Below, piece after piece: positions 42,624-51,375 of a DNA stretch of 64,000 nucleotides. The notes under the pieces were generated by a model. That model had not been told where the DNA came from, did no database searches, and saw only the letters and a list, made by a program, of their open reading frames with translations. Both the position numbers and the translations under genes were made by a program. Origin of the DNA: Mycobacteriaceae bacterium (GTDB lineage Bacteria; Actinomycetota; Actinomycetes; Mycobacteriales; Mycobacteriaceae); assembly GCA_019749805.1 (NCBI GenBank), contig JAIEPH010000058.1:62001-126000 (forward strand), written 5' to 3'. Positions within the stretch are counted from its first letter, which is position 1. The number at the start of each line of letters is the position of its first letter.

Positions 42624-43676
42624 ATGCTGATTTCTCAGCGACCCACTTTGTCCGAAGAGGTCAAGTCGGAGAATCGGTCCGAGTTCGTCATCGAGCCGCT
42701 GGAGCCCGGATTCGGTTACACGCTTGGCAATTCGCTTCGGCGCACCTTGCTGTCGTCCATCCCGGGCGCGGCGGTCACCAGCATCCGGATCGACGGCGTG
42801 CTGCACGAGTTCACCACCGTCCCCGGTGTGAAGGAAGACGTCACCGACATCATCCTGAACCTCAAGGGTCTGGTCGTGTCCTCCGAGGAGGACGAGCCGG
42901 TCACCATGTATCTGCGCAAGCAGGGCCCGGGCGCGGTCACAGCGGGTGACATCGTCCCGCCGGCCGGCGTGACGGTGCACAACCCCGAGATGCACATCGC
43001 CACCCTGAACGACAAGGGCAAGCTCGAGGTCGAGCTGGTCGTCGAGCGCGGCCGCGGCTACGTCCCCGCCGTGCAGAACAAGGCGTCGGGTGCCGAAATC
43101 GGCCGTATCCCGGTCGATTCCATCTACTCGCCGGTCCTCAAGGTCACCTACAAGGTGGAGGCCACCCGCGTCGAGCAGCGCACCGACTTCGACAAGCTGG
43201 TCATCGACGTCGAGACCAAGAATTCGATCACTGCTCGTGACGCGCTGGCGTCTGCGGGCGGGACGCTGGTCGAACTGTTCGGTCTGGCACGGGAACTCAA
43301 CACCGATTCCGAGCACATCGAAATCGGTCCGTCGCCTGCCGAGGCCGATCACATCGCCAGCTTCGCGCTGCCGATCGACGATCTGGACCTCACCGTGCGG
43401 TCGTACAACTGTCTCAAGCGCGAGGGTGTGCACACTGTGGGCGAGCTCGTCGCCCGCACGGAGTCCGATCTGCTGGACATCCGTAACTTCGGCCAGAAGT
43501 CCATCGACGAGGTGAAGATCAAGCTGCATCAGCTGGGTCTGTCGCTGAAGGACAGCCCGGCCACGTTCGATCCGTCCGAGGTCGCCGGCTACGACGTCGC
43601 CACCGGCACCTGGAACAGCGATGCGAGCTACGACCTGGAGGACAACCAGGACTACGCCGAAACCGAACAGCTCTAA
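42624..43676 (+). CDS. rpoA: RNA polymerase alpha subunit
   Basis: This 350-residue alpha subunit has the N-terminal assembly domain (FVIEPLEPGFGYTLGNSLRR, LLSSIPGAAVTSIRIDGVLH) to about residue 230. A linker leads to the C-terminal domain (about 245-320: LDLTVRSYNCLKREGVHTVG, DLLDIRNFGQKSIDEVK), which contacts activators and UP elements. Length and motifs are normal. rplQ follows after 72 bases. Confidence 0.98.
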   Translation: MLISQRPTLSEEVKSENRSEFVIEPLEPGFGYTLGNSLRRTLLSSIPGAAVTSIRIDGVLHEFTTVPGVKEDVTDIILNLKGLVVSSEEDEPVTMYLRKQGPGAVTAGDIVPPAGVTVHNPEMHIATLNDKGKLEVELVVERGRGYVPAVQNKASGAEIGRIPVDSIYSPVLKVTYKVEATRVEQRTDFDKLVIDVETKNSITARDALASAGGTLVELFGLARELNTDSEHIEIGPSPAEADHIASFALPIDDLDLTVRSYNCLKREGVHTVGELVARTESDLLDIRNFGQKSIDEVKIKLHQLGLSLKDSPATFDPSEVAGYDVATGTWNSDASYDLEDNQDYAETEQL

Positions 43677-43748
43677 GCAAAAATCTCGAAAGAGAACCGT
43701 CCCGGTCCTACCTGATACGGGGGCCGGCCCCATTTAGGAGAAGTCGCA

Positions 43749-44372
43749 ATGCCTAAGCCCACCAAGGGTCCTCGCCTCGGCGGGTCGTCCTCACACCAGA
43801 AGGCGCTGCTGGCCAACCTGGCCACGTCGCTCTTCGAGCACGGCCGGATCAAGACCACCGAGCCCAAGGCGCGGGCATTGCGGCCCTACGCGGAGAAGCT
43901 CATCACCCACGCCAAGAAGGGCACGCTGCACAACCGGCGTGAGGTGATGAAGAAGATCCGTGACAAGGACGTCGTGCACACGCTGTTCGCCGAGATCGGT
44001 CCGTTCTACTCCGACCGCAACGGCGGCTACACCCGCATCATCAAGGTGGAGGCGAGAAAGGGCGACAACGCCCCGATGGCCGTCATCGAGCTGGTGCGGG
44101 AGAAGACCGTCACCGATGAGGCCAACCGCGCTCGCCGGTCGGCCGCCTCGAAGAAGGCCGCCCCGGTCGCAGCTGCCGCGGCGCCGCAGGCCGCGGTCGA
44201 GCCGGAGGCCGCGGTCGGGCCCGAGGAGACCGTCGAAGAGGTCAAGGCTGAGGACGCCTCCATCGAAGAGGCTCAGACAGCCGAGGCCGCCGAAGAGGTC
44301 GCCGAGGCCGAGGCCGAGGAGAAGGCCGACGACGAGAAGGCCGACGACGAGAAGGCCGACGACGCCAAGTAG
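43749..44372 (+). CDS. rplQ: 50S ribosomal protein L17 with long acidic C-terminal tail
   Basis: The first 120 residues are a standard bL17 (PKPTKGPRLGGSSSHQKALL, HNRREVMKKIRDKDVVHTLF). A tail of about 85 residues follows, first Ala/Pro-rich and then Glu/Ala-rich, ending in three copies of E-K-A-D-D. Extended L17 tails occur in mycobacteria, but this total of 207 residues is longer than the roughly 180 of M. tuberculosis L17. The tail should be disordered and solvent-exposed. truA follows after seven bases. Confidence 0.97.
   Translation: MPKPTKGPRLGGSSSHQKALLANLATSLFEHGRIKTTEPKARALRPYAEKLITHAKKGTLHNRREVMKKIRDKDVVHTLFAEIGPFYSDRNGGYTRIIKVEARKGDNAPMAVIELVREKTVTDEANRARRSAASKKAAPVAAAAAPQAAVEPEAAVGPEETVEEVKAEDASIEEAQTAEAAEEVAEAEAEEKADDEKADDEKADDAK
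44319..44363 (+). repeat. 15-bp in-frame tandem repeat in the rplQ tail
   Basis: GAGAAGGCCGACGAC occurs three times in perfect tandem (44319-44333, 44334-44348, 44349-44363), encoding E-K-A-D-D each time. The unit is a multiple of three, so copy-number change would lengthen or shorten the tail without a frameshift. Confidence 0.9.
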
Positions 44373-44379
44373 TGACGCT

Positions 44380-45249
44380 ATGAACAAGCCCGCCATCGAC
44401 AACGGTGGCGGGCTTGTTCGTCTGCGTCTCGACATCGCCTACGACGGCACGGAGTTCGCGGGCTGGGCCACGCAGACCGGGCAACGTACGGTCGCGGGCG
44501 TGCTCGACGACGTCCTTTCGACGGTGTTTCGCACCCGGGTGCAGTTGCGAGCAGCCGGACGCACCGACACCGGGGTCCATGCCGCCGGTCAGGTCGCCCA
44601 TGTCGATGTGCCGGCCGACGCGCTACCACACGCATATCCCCGGGCAACCCGTCCCGGCCAACGCGAGTTTCTGCCCCTGGTGCAGCGGCTCGCACGGTTC
44701 CTCCCTGCCGATGTGCGCGTGCTCGACATCGACCGCGCGGCAAGGGGTTTCGATGCGCGATTCTCCGCGCTGCGCCGGCACTATGCCTATCGCTTGTCGA
44801 CGGCGCCGTACGGTGTCGAACCGCAGCAGGCTCGTTACGTCACGCCGTGGCCGAGGTCGCTGGACGTCGACGCCATGGTGACGGCCTCGCGGGATCTGGT
44901 GGGGCTGCACGACTTTGCCGCATTTTGCCGTCACCGCGAGGGCGCGACGACGATCCGTGATCTGCAGCGGCTGGATTGGATACGCGAGGGTGACCGGGTC
45001 ACCGCGCGCGTCACCGCGGATGCGTTCTGCTGGGCGATGGTGCGGTCGGTGGTCGGCGCGTTGTTGGCCGTCGGTGAACACCGCCGCGAACCCGGCTGGT
45101 GCGCGACGCTATTGGAGTCCACGAGCCGGTCCAGTGATTTCGCGGCTGCGCCGCCGCAGGGGCTGACGCTCGAGGGCGTCGACTACCCGCCGGACGACGA
45201 GCTCGAGGCCCGCACGAAGGTCACCCGCGAGCTACGGGTGATCGACTAG
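44380..45249 (+). CDS. truA: tRNA pseudouridine(38-40) synthase
   Basis: This 289-residue TruA protein has the catalytic Asp D63 in AAGRTDTGVHAAGQ, and family blocks RLDIAYDGTEFAGWA, FSALRRHYAYR and FCWAMVRSVVGALLAVGE. It modifies the anticodon stem-loop of tRNAs. The ATG at 44380 was chosen because it starts the family N-terminus and lies seven bases after rplQ. Its last four bases overlap the convergent cutinase stop. Confidence 0.96.
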   Translation: MNKPAIDNGGGLVRLRLDIAYDGTEFAGWATQTGQRTVAGVLDDVLSTVFRTRVQLRAAGRTDTGVHAAGQVAHVDVPADALPHAYPRATRPGQREFLPLVQRLARFLPADVRVLDIDRAARGFDARFSALRRHYAYRLSTAPYGVEPQQARYVTPWPRSLDVDAMVTASRDLVGLHDFAAFCRHREGATTIRDLQRLDWIREGDRVTARVTADAFCWAMVRSVVGALLAVGEHRREPGWCATLLESTSRSSDFAAAPPQGLTLEGVDYPPDDELEARTKVTRELRVID

Positions 45250-45917
45250 ATACGACCCACGACGAAGTCGGCCGCCTGATTGGCCATCCCCGCGTCGATA
45301 TACGCGGCGGCGAGGTGGGCGGGCCAGTTGTCTTCCCACGTGTTTGGATCGGCCGGATTACAGATCGGGTCGGCACCGTGGCACAACTCGATCGTCCGGT
45401 CTTTGTAGACAGGGCTGAAGTTCGAGATCGGCCCAACCCACGCGACTCCATTGCCGAACAGCGCCACCGCGGCGATGTGCTGATCCGCGCCCGGCGGCAG
45501 CGGGGCGTCGAACCCGAAGAAGCCGAAGGGCACGGCGAGCACCACGTCGGTGACCGCGGCGCCGAGCGAATACCCGCCGAGCACCAACCGGGTATCGGGG
45601 CAGGTGTTCATCATGTACTGGATGTGGCCGCTCATATCGTTGGCGCCCACATCGATCTCGTTGTCCGCGGGATACTGCACCGCATAGACGCCGATGTTCT
45701 TGTTCGACTTGGAGCGCAACGCACTGATGAACGCGTTGCCGAGCCTGCCGACCCCCGACGACTCCAGTCGTCCGCGGGCGAAGATCACCTCGACCGGCGG
45801 GCACGATTGCGCTTTCGCCGATGGCGTCAGCGAGGTGACGGTCTGGGGTGCGATGAGCAGGGTGCTGGAGATGAGTGCGGCGACGAGACCGATGACGAGG
45901 TGGCGGCGAATCACCAT
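45246..45917 (-). CDS. Secreted cutinase-like esterase
   Basis: This 223-residue alpha/beta-hydrolase of the cutinase (CULP) family has a signal peptide to about residue 36 (cleavage after A-K-A). The catalytic triad is complete: S117 (GGYSLGAA), D183 (CHGADPIC) and H201 (NWPAHLAAAY). The disulfide cysteines (SCPPV with NTCPD; LCHGADPIC) are conserved. Such enzymes hydrolyse lipid esters outside the cell. In M. tuberculosis two cutinase genes lie at the same place after truA. Confidence 0.92.
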   Translation of the reverse strand: MVIRRHLVIGLVAALISSTLLIAPQTVTSLTPSAKAQSCPPVEVIFARGRLESSGVGRLGNAFISALRSKSNKNIGVYAVQYPADNEIDVGANDMSGHIQYMMNTCPDTRLVLGGYSLGAAVTDVVLAVPFGFFGFDAPLPPGADQHIAAVALFGNGVAWVGPISNFSPVYKDRTIELCHGADPICNPADPNTWEDNWPAHLAAAYIDAGMANQAADFVVGRI

Positions 45918-45972
45918 ACGAATCCTAATAGAAACTGATTAACGCACCCGTCGATAAGCGTGTAAGCCCAGT

Positions 45973-46113
45973 TCAGAGGTGCCCCGCGACAAAGTCGGCA
46001 GCCTGATTGGGGCAACCTTGGGCCGATGCGGTCCCGGCGCCGCCAATCTGTGAGGCGGTCAGAATGGCGGCTGCTGTGCCGATGAGCCCGCTGCGGAGTC
46101 GATCGAAGGTCAC
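45973..46113 (-). pseudogene. Cutinase relic: signal peptide joined to cutinase C-terminus
   Basis: This is a 46-codon frame starting at GTG 46113. Residues 1-32 form a complete Sec signal peptide ending TASAQGCP, which matches the start of mature cutinases (AQSCPP). The next residues, NQAADFVAGHL, match the very end of the flanking cutinases (NQAADFVVGRI and QQAANFVAGRV). The roughly 180 central codons, including the whole catalytic triad, are missing, and the join is in frame. It is best explained as an internally deleted third cutinase between two intact ones. Whether it is expressed as a secreted micro-peptide is unknown. Confidence 0.75.
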
Positions 46114-46141
46114 AAGATCAACAGGGTAGCGGCTGTTGCCG

Positions 46142-46891
46142 TCAGACCCGGCCGGCGACGAAGTTCGCGGCCTGCTGAACCAGGCCGGCAGACACGTAAT
46201 CGTTGTGCGCGAACGGGTTCCTGCCGCCCGAGCAGATGGGGTCGCCGTCCTTGCAGAGGTCGATGGCCCTACCGCCGAAAACCGAGCTGGTGAGCGGATT
46301 GCTGAACTTCGTTGCGGGGTTGCCGAACACGGCGACCGCGGCGATGTTGGATTGCAGGCTTGCGGGCAGCGGGGCCGACGAACCGATGTCGCCGATTTTG
46401 TTGCCCAGCGGTGGGACACCGGCCAGCATGTCCATCACGGCGGCGCCCTGCGAGTAGCCGCCGAGCACGAGCTTCGTCGATGGGCACTTCTGCGACATCA
46501 TGGCGATACGGCTCTGGGCGTCACGGGCACCGTCGGCTGCGGCCAGGAAGTCATACGACGCCGGATAGTTGACCGCGTAAGAGCTGACGGTTTGACCGCC
46601 GACGAGCGGGCGCAGCGCACTGACGAATGCCGAGCCGGGCGTTCCGAGACCCGGTGTGTCGTCGGTTCCGCGAGCGAAGATGACTTCGATGTCGGGGCAT
46701 GCCGACGACTGACTGGCGACGGGACCGGGGGCGTTGGCCGCGATCGGTCCCGGCGCCGGTCCCGGGCCGGGTACTCCGGGCTGATGGCCGGGCTGGGCCA
46801 GCGCCGGCGGTGCGAGGACGAGCGTCGAGGCGGCGCAGACAACAGCCGCAGTGGCCGCGGCCAGTCGTGACGACATGCGGAGCAAATTCAC
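46142..46891 (-). CDS. Secreted cutinase-like esterase with Pro/Gly-rich N-terminal linker
   Basis: This 249-residue CULP-family esterase has a signal peptide (cleavage after A-L-A near residue 32), then a Pro/Gly-rich linker to about residue 62 that may span the cell wall. The catalytic domain has S147 (GGYSQGAAV), D217 (CKDGDPIC) and H229 (FAHNDYV). A GTG at 46891 or an ATG at 46876 could be the start. It is the most upstream member of a leftward group of three cutinase sequences. Confidence 0.92.
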   Translation of the reverse strand: MNLLRMSSRLAAATAAVVCAASTLVLAPPALAQPGHQPGVPGPGPAPGPIAANAPGPVASQSSACPDIEVIFARGTDDTPGLGTPGSAFVSALRPLVGGQTVSSYAVNYPASYDFLAAADGARDAQSRIAMMSQKCPSTKLVLGGYSQGAAVMDMLAGVPPLGNKIGDIGSSAPLPASLQSNIAAVAVFGNPATKFSNPLTSSVFGGRAIDLCKDGDPICSGGRNPFAHNDYVSAGLVQQAANFVAGRV

Positions 46892-46964
46892 GTCGGCTAT
46901 TTTTCCACATCGGGGGCGGTGACAGCCAAACTCTTGGGATCGACGCTCACGTTAATTATTGAGG

Positions 46965-47987
46965 TCAGCGGCGTGCAACATAGGTCGACGGCACGGCATC
47001 GGGCAGCGTCACGTCGCCCGGCTCCTCGCTGCGGTCACCTTGACGAGCGAGCGCCAGGCCCATCAGGACGATGGCTCCGCCAACGGCTTGCATCGTCGTC
47101 ATCGCTTCGCCGAGAAGAATCCAGGCGGCCAGCACGGCGAACATCACCTCGGACAGGCCCACCAGTGAGGCGAACCGCGGGCGCAGCATCGAGATGCCCA
47201 CGATGCCGAGCGTGTACGCGACCGCGGTGGCCACGACCCCCAGCGCGACGACGGGCACCACCCATGAGGTGGTCCATCCGGCGATGTCGGTGTCGTTGGT
47301 CGTGAACGTCAGAGGCATGATGCCGACGACGCCCAGCAGCGTGACCGCGGCGGCACCGACCACCAGGCCGGCTGCGGCCAGGGTGATGGGGTTGACCCCG
47401 TCGCTGTCCGCGGAACCGTTGCTCGCGTTGGCCGACATCACGAAGTAGCACGCGGCGCAGACCGCGGCGGCCAGTCCCCAGCCGACGCCGATCAGGTTGA
47501 TGTGCGCGCCGCTGAAGCCGCCGGCATCAAAAATCCCGAGCACCAACATGATTCCGGCCACCGCCAAGGCCACACCGGCAAGCGTGAGGTTGGTCGGCCT
47601 GCGACGCGTGGTCATCCAGACCCAGGCGACGACGAGGATCGGCGCGGTGTACTCCAACAGCAGCGCGACGCCGACGGACAGGTGCGCTACCGCGTTGTAG
47701 TAGAACAGCTGGGCACCCGCGATCGGGATCGCGCCGTAGAGCACGACGGTCTTCGCGTGTCCTAGTGCCTCGCGGACCCAGCCGGGGCGCGCGAACGTCG
47801 CGAACACGGCCATCACCAGGGCGCCGCCTGCGAGGCGGGCGACGACAGCTGCCGTCGGGCTCCAGCCGGCTTCCATGAGCGCCTTGGCGAAAGGTCCGGA
47901 TGACCCGAATGCGAATGCGGAGCCGACTGCGAACAGCAGGCCGAGCCGGAAATGGTCGACCGACGCGCGGGCCTGATTCGCGGTCAC
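46965..47987 (-). CDS. EamA/DMT-superfamily transporter
   Basis: This 340-residue integral membrane protein has about ten predicted spans in two EamA repeats (first about 15-150, second about 165-315). Typical blocks are LLFAVGSAFAFGSSGPFAKAL, LEYTAPILVVAWVWM and LVGLSEVMFAVLAAWILLGE. Such proteins export amino acids or other small metabolites, and the substrate is not predictable. The start is GTG at 47987. It is divergent from a CGNR zinc-finger gene across a short region with repeated GTCATGA sites. Confidence 0.9.
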   Translation of the reverse strand: MTANQARASVDHFRLGLLFAVGSAFAFGSSGPFAKALMEAGWSPTAAVVARLAGGALVMAVFATFARPGWVREALGHAKTVVLYGAIPIAGAQLFYYNAVAHLSVGVALLLEYTAPILVVAWVWMTTRRRPTNLTLAGVALAVAGIMLVLGIFDAGGFSGAHINLIGVGWGLAAAVCAACYFVMSANASNGSADSDGVNPITLAAAGLVVGAAAVTLLGVVGIMPLTFTTNDTDIAGWTTSWVVPVVALGVVATAVAYTLGIVGISMLRPRFASLVGLSEVMFAVLAAWILLGEAMTTMQAVGGAIVLMGLALARQGDRSEEPGDVTLPDAVPSTYVARR

Positions 47988-48026
47988 GGGTGCACCTCCG
48001 CCTTGTAATGAGTAAAATCGACTTTG

Positions 48027-48080
48027 GTCATGACGCTAGCCGGGAAGGGGGTCATGAGTCAAATGCTTTTCAGTCATGAC
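48027..48080. promoter_or_regulatory. Three GTCATGA(C/G) repeats at the start of the CGNR gene
   Basis: The 8-bp palindrome GTCATGAC occurs at 48027-48034 and 48073-48080, with GTCATGAG at 48051-48058 between them. Spacings are 24 and 22 bp, about two helical turns. A -10-like TAAAAT lies just upstream at 48013-48018. The array straddles the probable transcription and translation start of the CGNR gene and may be its operator. Confidence 0.45.
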
Positions 48081-48617
48081 ACCGAGCTCACCCTGCGGGC
48101 CGCATGTGTGCTGATCAACAGCGATCGGATCGATGGCGAGCAGCTTGCGAGCCTTGCGGAGCTCGATGTCTACCTCGACGGTTTCGGCTGGACCGGCAGG
48201 CGCGACCGCGACGATGCCGAACTCGATTCGGTGCATCGCCTGCGGGAGCGGCTTGGCGAGATCTGGGCGGTCGCCGACGACGAGGAACAAGCCGTTGGTC
48301 AGGTGAATGCTCTGCTGAGTGACACCGAAGCGTCACCGTGGCTGACCCGCCATCCGGAGATGCCGGAGTGGCATCTGCACCTCGCGTCCGTGCACGATCC
48401 GCTCTGGCAGCGGATGGGCGCCGAGATGGCCATGGCACTGGCCGACCTGATTCGTATCGGAGAGCTGCGCCGGCTGAAGATCTGCGCGGCGTCCGATTGC
48501 GACGCGGTGCTGGTAGACCTTTCGCGGAACCGCTCAGGGAAGTTCTGCGACACCGGAAACTGCGGCAACCGTCAACACGTCGCGGCCTATCGGGAGCGCC
48601 GGGCGAAAGAGAACTGA
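48054..48617 (+). CDS. CGNR zinc-finger (ABATE-type) protein, probable regulator
   Basis: This protein of about 187 residues has an N-terminal helical ABATE-like region (SHDTELTLRAACVLINSD) and a C-terminal CGNR zinc finger with C144, C149, C165 and C170 (ICAASDCD, FCDTGNCGNRQHVAAYR). Proteins of this family are thought to be transcription factors. It is paired divergently with the EamA transporter and may control it. The ATG at 48054 follows GGAAGGGGG; in-frame starts also exist at 48030 and 48063. Confidence 0.85.
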   Translation: MSQMLFSHDTELTLRAACVLINSDRIDGEQLASLAELDVYLDGFGWTGRRDRDDAELDSVHRLRERLGEIWAVADDEEQAVGQVNALLSDTEASPWLTRHPEMPEWHLHLASVHDPLWQRMGAEMAMALADLIRIGELRRLKICAASDCDAVLVDLSRNRSGKFCDTGNCGNRQHVAAYRERRAKEN

Positions 48618-48696
48618 GTTCAGCGAATCCTGTCGGCGCCGAAATCGGTGACACAGCCGCCCATCACCGGCCATTAGGCTGACTGCGGGGGAGGGG

Positions 48697-50049
48697 ATGG
48701 CTGGGCAATCAACGAATAGGCTGCAGGTCAGCGGATATCTCTTCCTGGTGCGTCGGATGGCACACGCACTGGTACGAGGCGACCTTCGCATGTGCGACGA
48801 TCCGCTACGCGCACAGTCGCTTTCGCTGGCTGCCGGGTGTGTGCTGGCAGCGATCACGGTCGCGGTGTGTGCGATCCTCGCGTTCCTGCAGCCAAGTGGG
48901 ACTGTCGGTGACGCCGCCGTCGTCATGGCCCGCGAATCGGGCGCGCTGTATGTGCGTATGGGCGACACCATGCACCCCACCTTCAATATCGCCTCCGCAC
49001 GGCTGATCACGGGTGTGGCCGGCAACCCCGAACTCGTCAGCACCTCGGCGCTGAACCGAGCCAAGCGAGGGCCCCTGGTTGGCATTCCCGGAGCCCCGGA
49101 CATGATCGGCGCACCGCTCGACGACACTGAATCGGCCTGGGCGGTCTGCGAAGATGCCGGCGCGCGAACCACCGTGATGGTGGGCCGCCCACCCGGACAC
49201 CTGGATTCGGGGAGGAGTGCGCTCGTCACCCCACGAGGTGAGAGCGCGGCGACGACCTACCTGCTGTACGACGGGCGCCGAGCCCGGGTGGACCTGCGGA
49301 ACCACGCGACCGTCCGCGCGCTGAGGCTCGACGGCGTTGCGCCCCGACCGGTTTCGCGTGCACTGCTCGACGTCCTATCGGAGGTGCCGGAGATCACCGC
49401 CCCTGCCATCGCTCGGAACGGCGTCTCACCGTCTGTGCTCCCTGGGGTGTCGGTGGGCACCGTGGTGCGACTGACCCTCGCCGGATCCACGGAGCACTAC
49501 GTCGCGCTCGCGGCAGGTGTTCAACGAGTCGGCGAGGTAGCGGCAGATCTCATCCGATTCACGCATACGAGTCGACGTGATATCGCCACCGTGGCACCGG
49601 ATCTCATCGGCCGGGCGCCGATCGTCGACGATCTTCCGGTCACCACCTTCCCCGACCGCGGTGGCGCTGAGGAGAGTCCGGTGCTCTGTGCGCAATCGGA
49701 CGCGGTACTCGTGGGTGACTCGCTACCGTCCGACGACGCTGCAGGCGTGCAGCTTGCGCAGGGCGACGATGCAGGCCCAAGTGTCGACCGCTTCTCGATG
49801 CCGCCGGGACGAAGCGCTTTCGTGCGTGCCGCAAATGTTTCCGGTGACAGCGCGACGACAGGAGCGCTGTTCTTCGTCAACGACTCGGGAGTGCTGTTCG
49901 GTGTGCGTGACACGGATGCGGCCACCCGCCTGGGGCTGACCAACCCGGTGCCCGCACCATGGGCTTTGCTTGCTCAACTACCGCGCGGCCCCGAACTCAG
50001 CATCGAGGCTGCATCAGTCGGGCGGGACGCCGTGGGTCCGCCGGCGTAG
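48697..50049 (+). CDS. eccB4: ESX-4 type VII secretion component EccB4
   Basis: This 450-residue EccB protein has a short cytoplasmic N-terminus (STNRLQVSGYLFLVRRMAHAL, the typical EccB start), a single membrane span at about 42-64 and a large extracytoplasmic domain with family repeats. EccB is part of the membrane core complex of ESX systems. The ESX-4 assignment follows from the surrounding mycP/eccD/eccC/esxU/esxT order. Its 3' end overlaps the convergent mycP4 by 36 bp. Confidence 0.94.
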   Translation: MAGQSTNRLQVSGYLFLVRRMAHALVRGDLRMCDDPLRAQSLSLAAGCVLAAITVAVCAILAFLQPSGTVGDAAVVMARESGALYVRMGDTMHPTFNIASARLITGVAGNPELVSTSALNRAKRGPLVGIPGAPDMIGAPLDDTESAWAVCEDAGARTTVMVGRPPGHLDSGRSALVTPRGESAATTYLLYDGRRARVDLRNHATVRALRLDGVAPRPVSRALLDVLSEVPEITAPAIARNGVSPSVLPGVSVGTVVRLTLAGSTEHYVALAAGVQRVGEVAADLIRFTHTSRRDIATVAPDLIGRAPIVDDLPVTTFPDRGGAEESPVLCAQSDAVLVGDSLPSDDAAGVQLAQGDDAGPSVDRFSMPPGRSAFVRAANVSGDSATTGALFFVNDSGVLFGVRDTDAATRLGLTNPVPAPWALLAQLPRGPELSIEAASVGRDAVGPPA

Positions 50050-51375
50050 CCGAGTCGCCATCGCCGCCATCGCCACCATTGCGATTGACGCGGCGACACA
50101 GAGCGCGGCAGCACGCATCGCGAAGTCTGCGGACGGTTCGGGCGGCCCGGACGAAGGAGTCACCGTCATTTGCGACGCATTCGAGCGCAGGCCCGGCTCG
50201 GAACCCGGGCCCGCGCTCACTGCGGCCATCGCGTCGACGGTCCCGTGGCCGACGATGGGATCCCAGCCCGCTGTCGGCCGGTGCGCAGTGTCTTCGATGC
50301 GTTGCATGACCTGTCGCGCAGTCAGTTCGGGTGATCGCGACCGCACCAGCGCGACGATTCCGCTCACGACCGGTGCGGCGTAACTCGTGCCGGAGATCGG
50401 CGACTCATCACCGCTTGTCGCGAGCCTGTCGATCAACCCCTCGCCGTCGGGGTCCAATGACACGACGTCTTCGGCTATCGCGGCGACGTCGACCCACGGC
50501 CCTGCGAGGCTGAACGAAGAAGGGCTGCCGTCGCGCCCCACCGAGCCCACCGTGAGCACGTAATCGTCATACCAACCGGGAGTCACCACCGTGTTCACGT
50601 TGGACCAGTCGGGGCTGCCTGGCCGGCGGGGATCGGTCGTCGGATTCTGTTCGGGGCACTGGCCGGCCGTCCCCACGTTTCCGGCGGCGGCCACCACCAC
50701 CGCGTTCTTGACGTCAACCGCGTAAGCCAGCGCTGCGCCCAGGGCACGGTCATCCAGTACGTCATCGGCAGACAGACAGGCGACGGTCGACAGGTTGATC
50801 ACCGTGGCACCCATGTCGGCCGCGGTGCGTACCGCCATCGCGAGGGTGTCGACATCGCCGAACCCGAGGCTGGACTGATCACCGACCGCCCGGAACTTGT
50901 TGCTGGACTGACGGATACCGATGATCGTGGCGTCGGGTGCGATGCCGCTGAATGCGCCGTCGGTATCGGGCGAGGCGCCGATTATGCCGGCGACAATCGT
51001 GCCATGGCCGTCGCAGTCCGCAGTGCCGTCACCGGTTGACACATAGTCGCCGCCGGGGACGAGGTGGGGGAGCAGGCGGTGTCGCGATACTCCGGTGTCG
51101 ATGACCGCGATCGTCTGGCCCGCGCCGCGCGTGAGTGGCCAGACATCCGGTAGGCGAAGAGCTCTCAGCGGTGCGTCGGCCGGGCTCTCGATGCGAATGG
51201 TGCCGCCGGCACATTGTCCGTGTTGTTCGGTGAGTTGCGGAGGTGCGGGAGATCTCGGCTTGGGCAGTATCGACATATCGACGGCCGGTGGTGTCACCGC
51301 GGCGGAGGGCGGCGCGGTCCACAGCGGCCAGAGCGCAAGTGCGCCGGCGGCGACCAGCCGTGCGACCACCGTCAT
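50014..51375 (-). CDS. mycP4: ESX-4 mycosin protease MycP4
   Basis: This 453-residue subtilisin-like membrane protease has a signal peptide (residues 1-26). The catalytic triad is D93 (IAVIDTGVSRH), H124 (CDGHGTIVAG) and S331 (GTSYAAPVVSG), and a C-terminal membrane anchor lies at about 418-440 followed by Arg residues. Mycosins stabilise the ESX complex. The ATG at 51375 was chosen because it starts the signal peptide and overlaps the eccD4 stop (ATGA). Confidence 0.94.
   Translation of the reverse strand: MTVVARLVAAGALALWPLWTAPPSAAVTPPAVDMSILPKPRSPAPPQLTEQHGQCAGGTIRIESPADAPLRALRLPDVWPLTRGAGQTIAVIDTGVSRHRLLPHLVPGGDYVSTGDGTADCDGHGTIVAGIIGASPDTDGAFSGIAPDATIIGIRQSSNKFRAVGDQSSLGFGDVDTLAMAVRTAADMGATVINLSTVACLSADDVLDDRALGAALAYAVDVKNAVVVAAAGNVGTAGQCPEQNPTTDPRRPGSPDWSNVNTVVTPGWYDDYVLTVGSVGRDGSPSSFSLAGPWVDVAAIAEDVVSLDPDGEGLIDRLATSGDESPISGTSYAAPVVSGIVALVRSRSPELTARQVMQRIEDTAHRPTAGWDPIVGHGTVDAMAAVSAGPGSEPGLRSNASQMTVTPSSGPPEPSADFAMRAAALCVAASIAMVAMAAMATRLRRRTHGVPPD

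Noticed and set aside
43720..43731. GGGGCCGGCCCC palindrome before rplQ
   Set aside because: The arms meet with no loop, so no good RNA hairpin forms and no T-run follows; not called a terminator.
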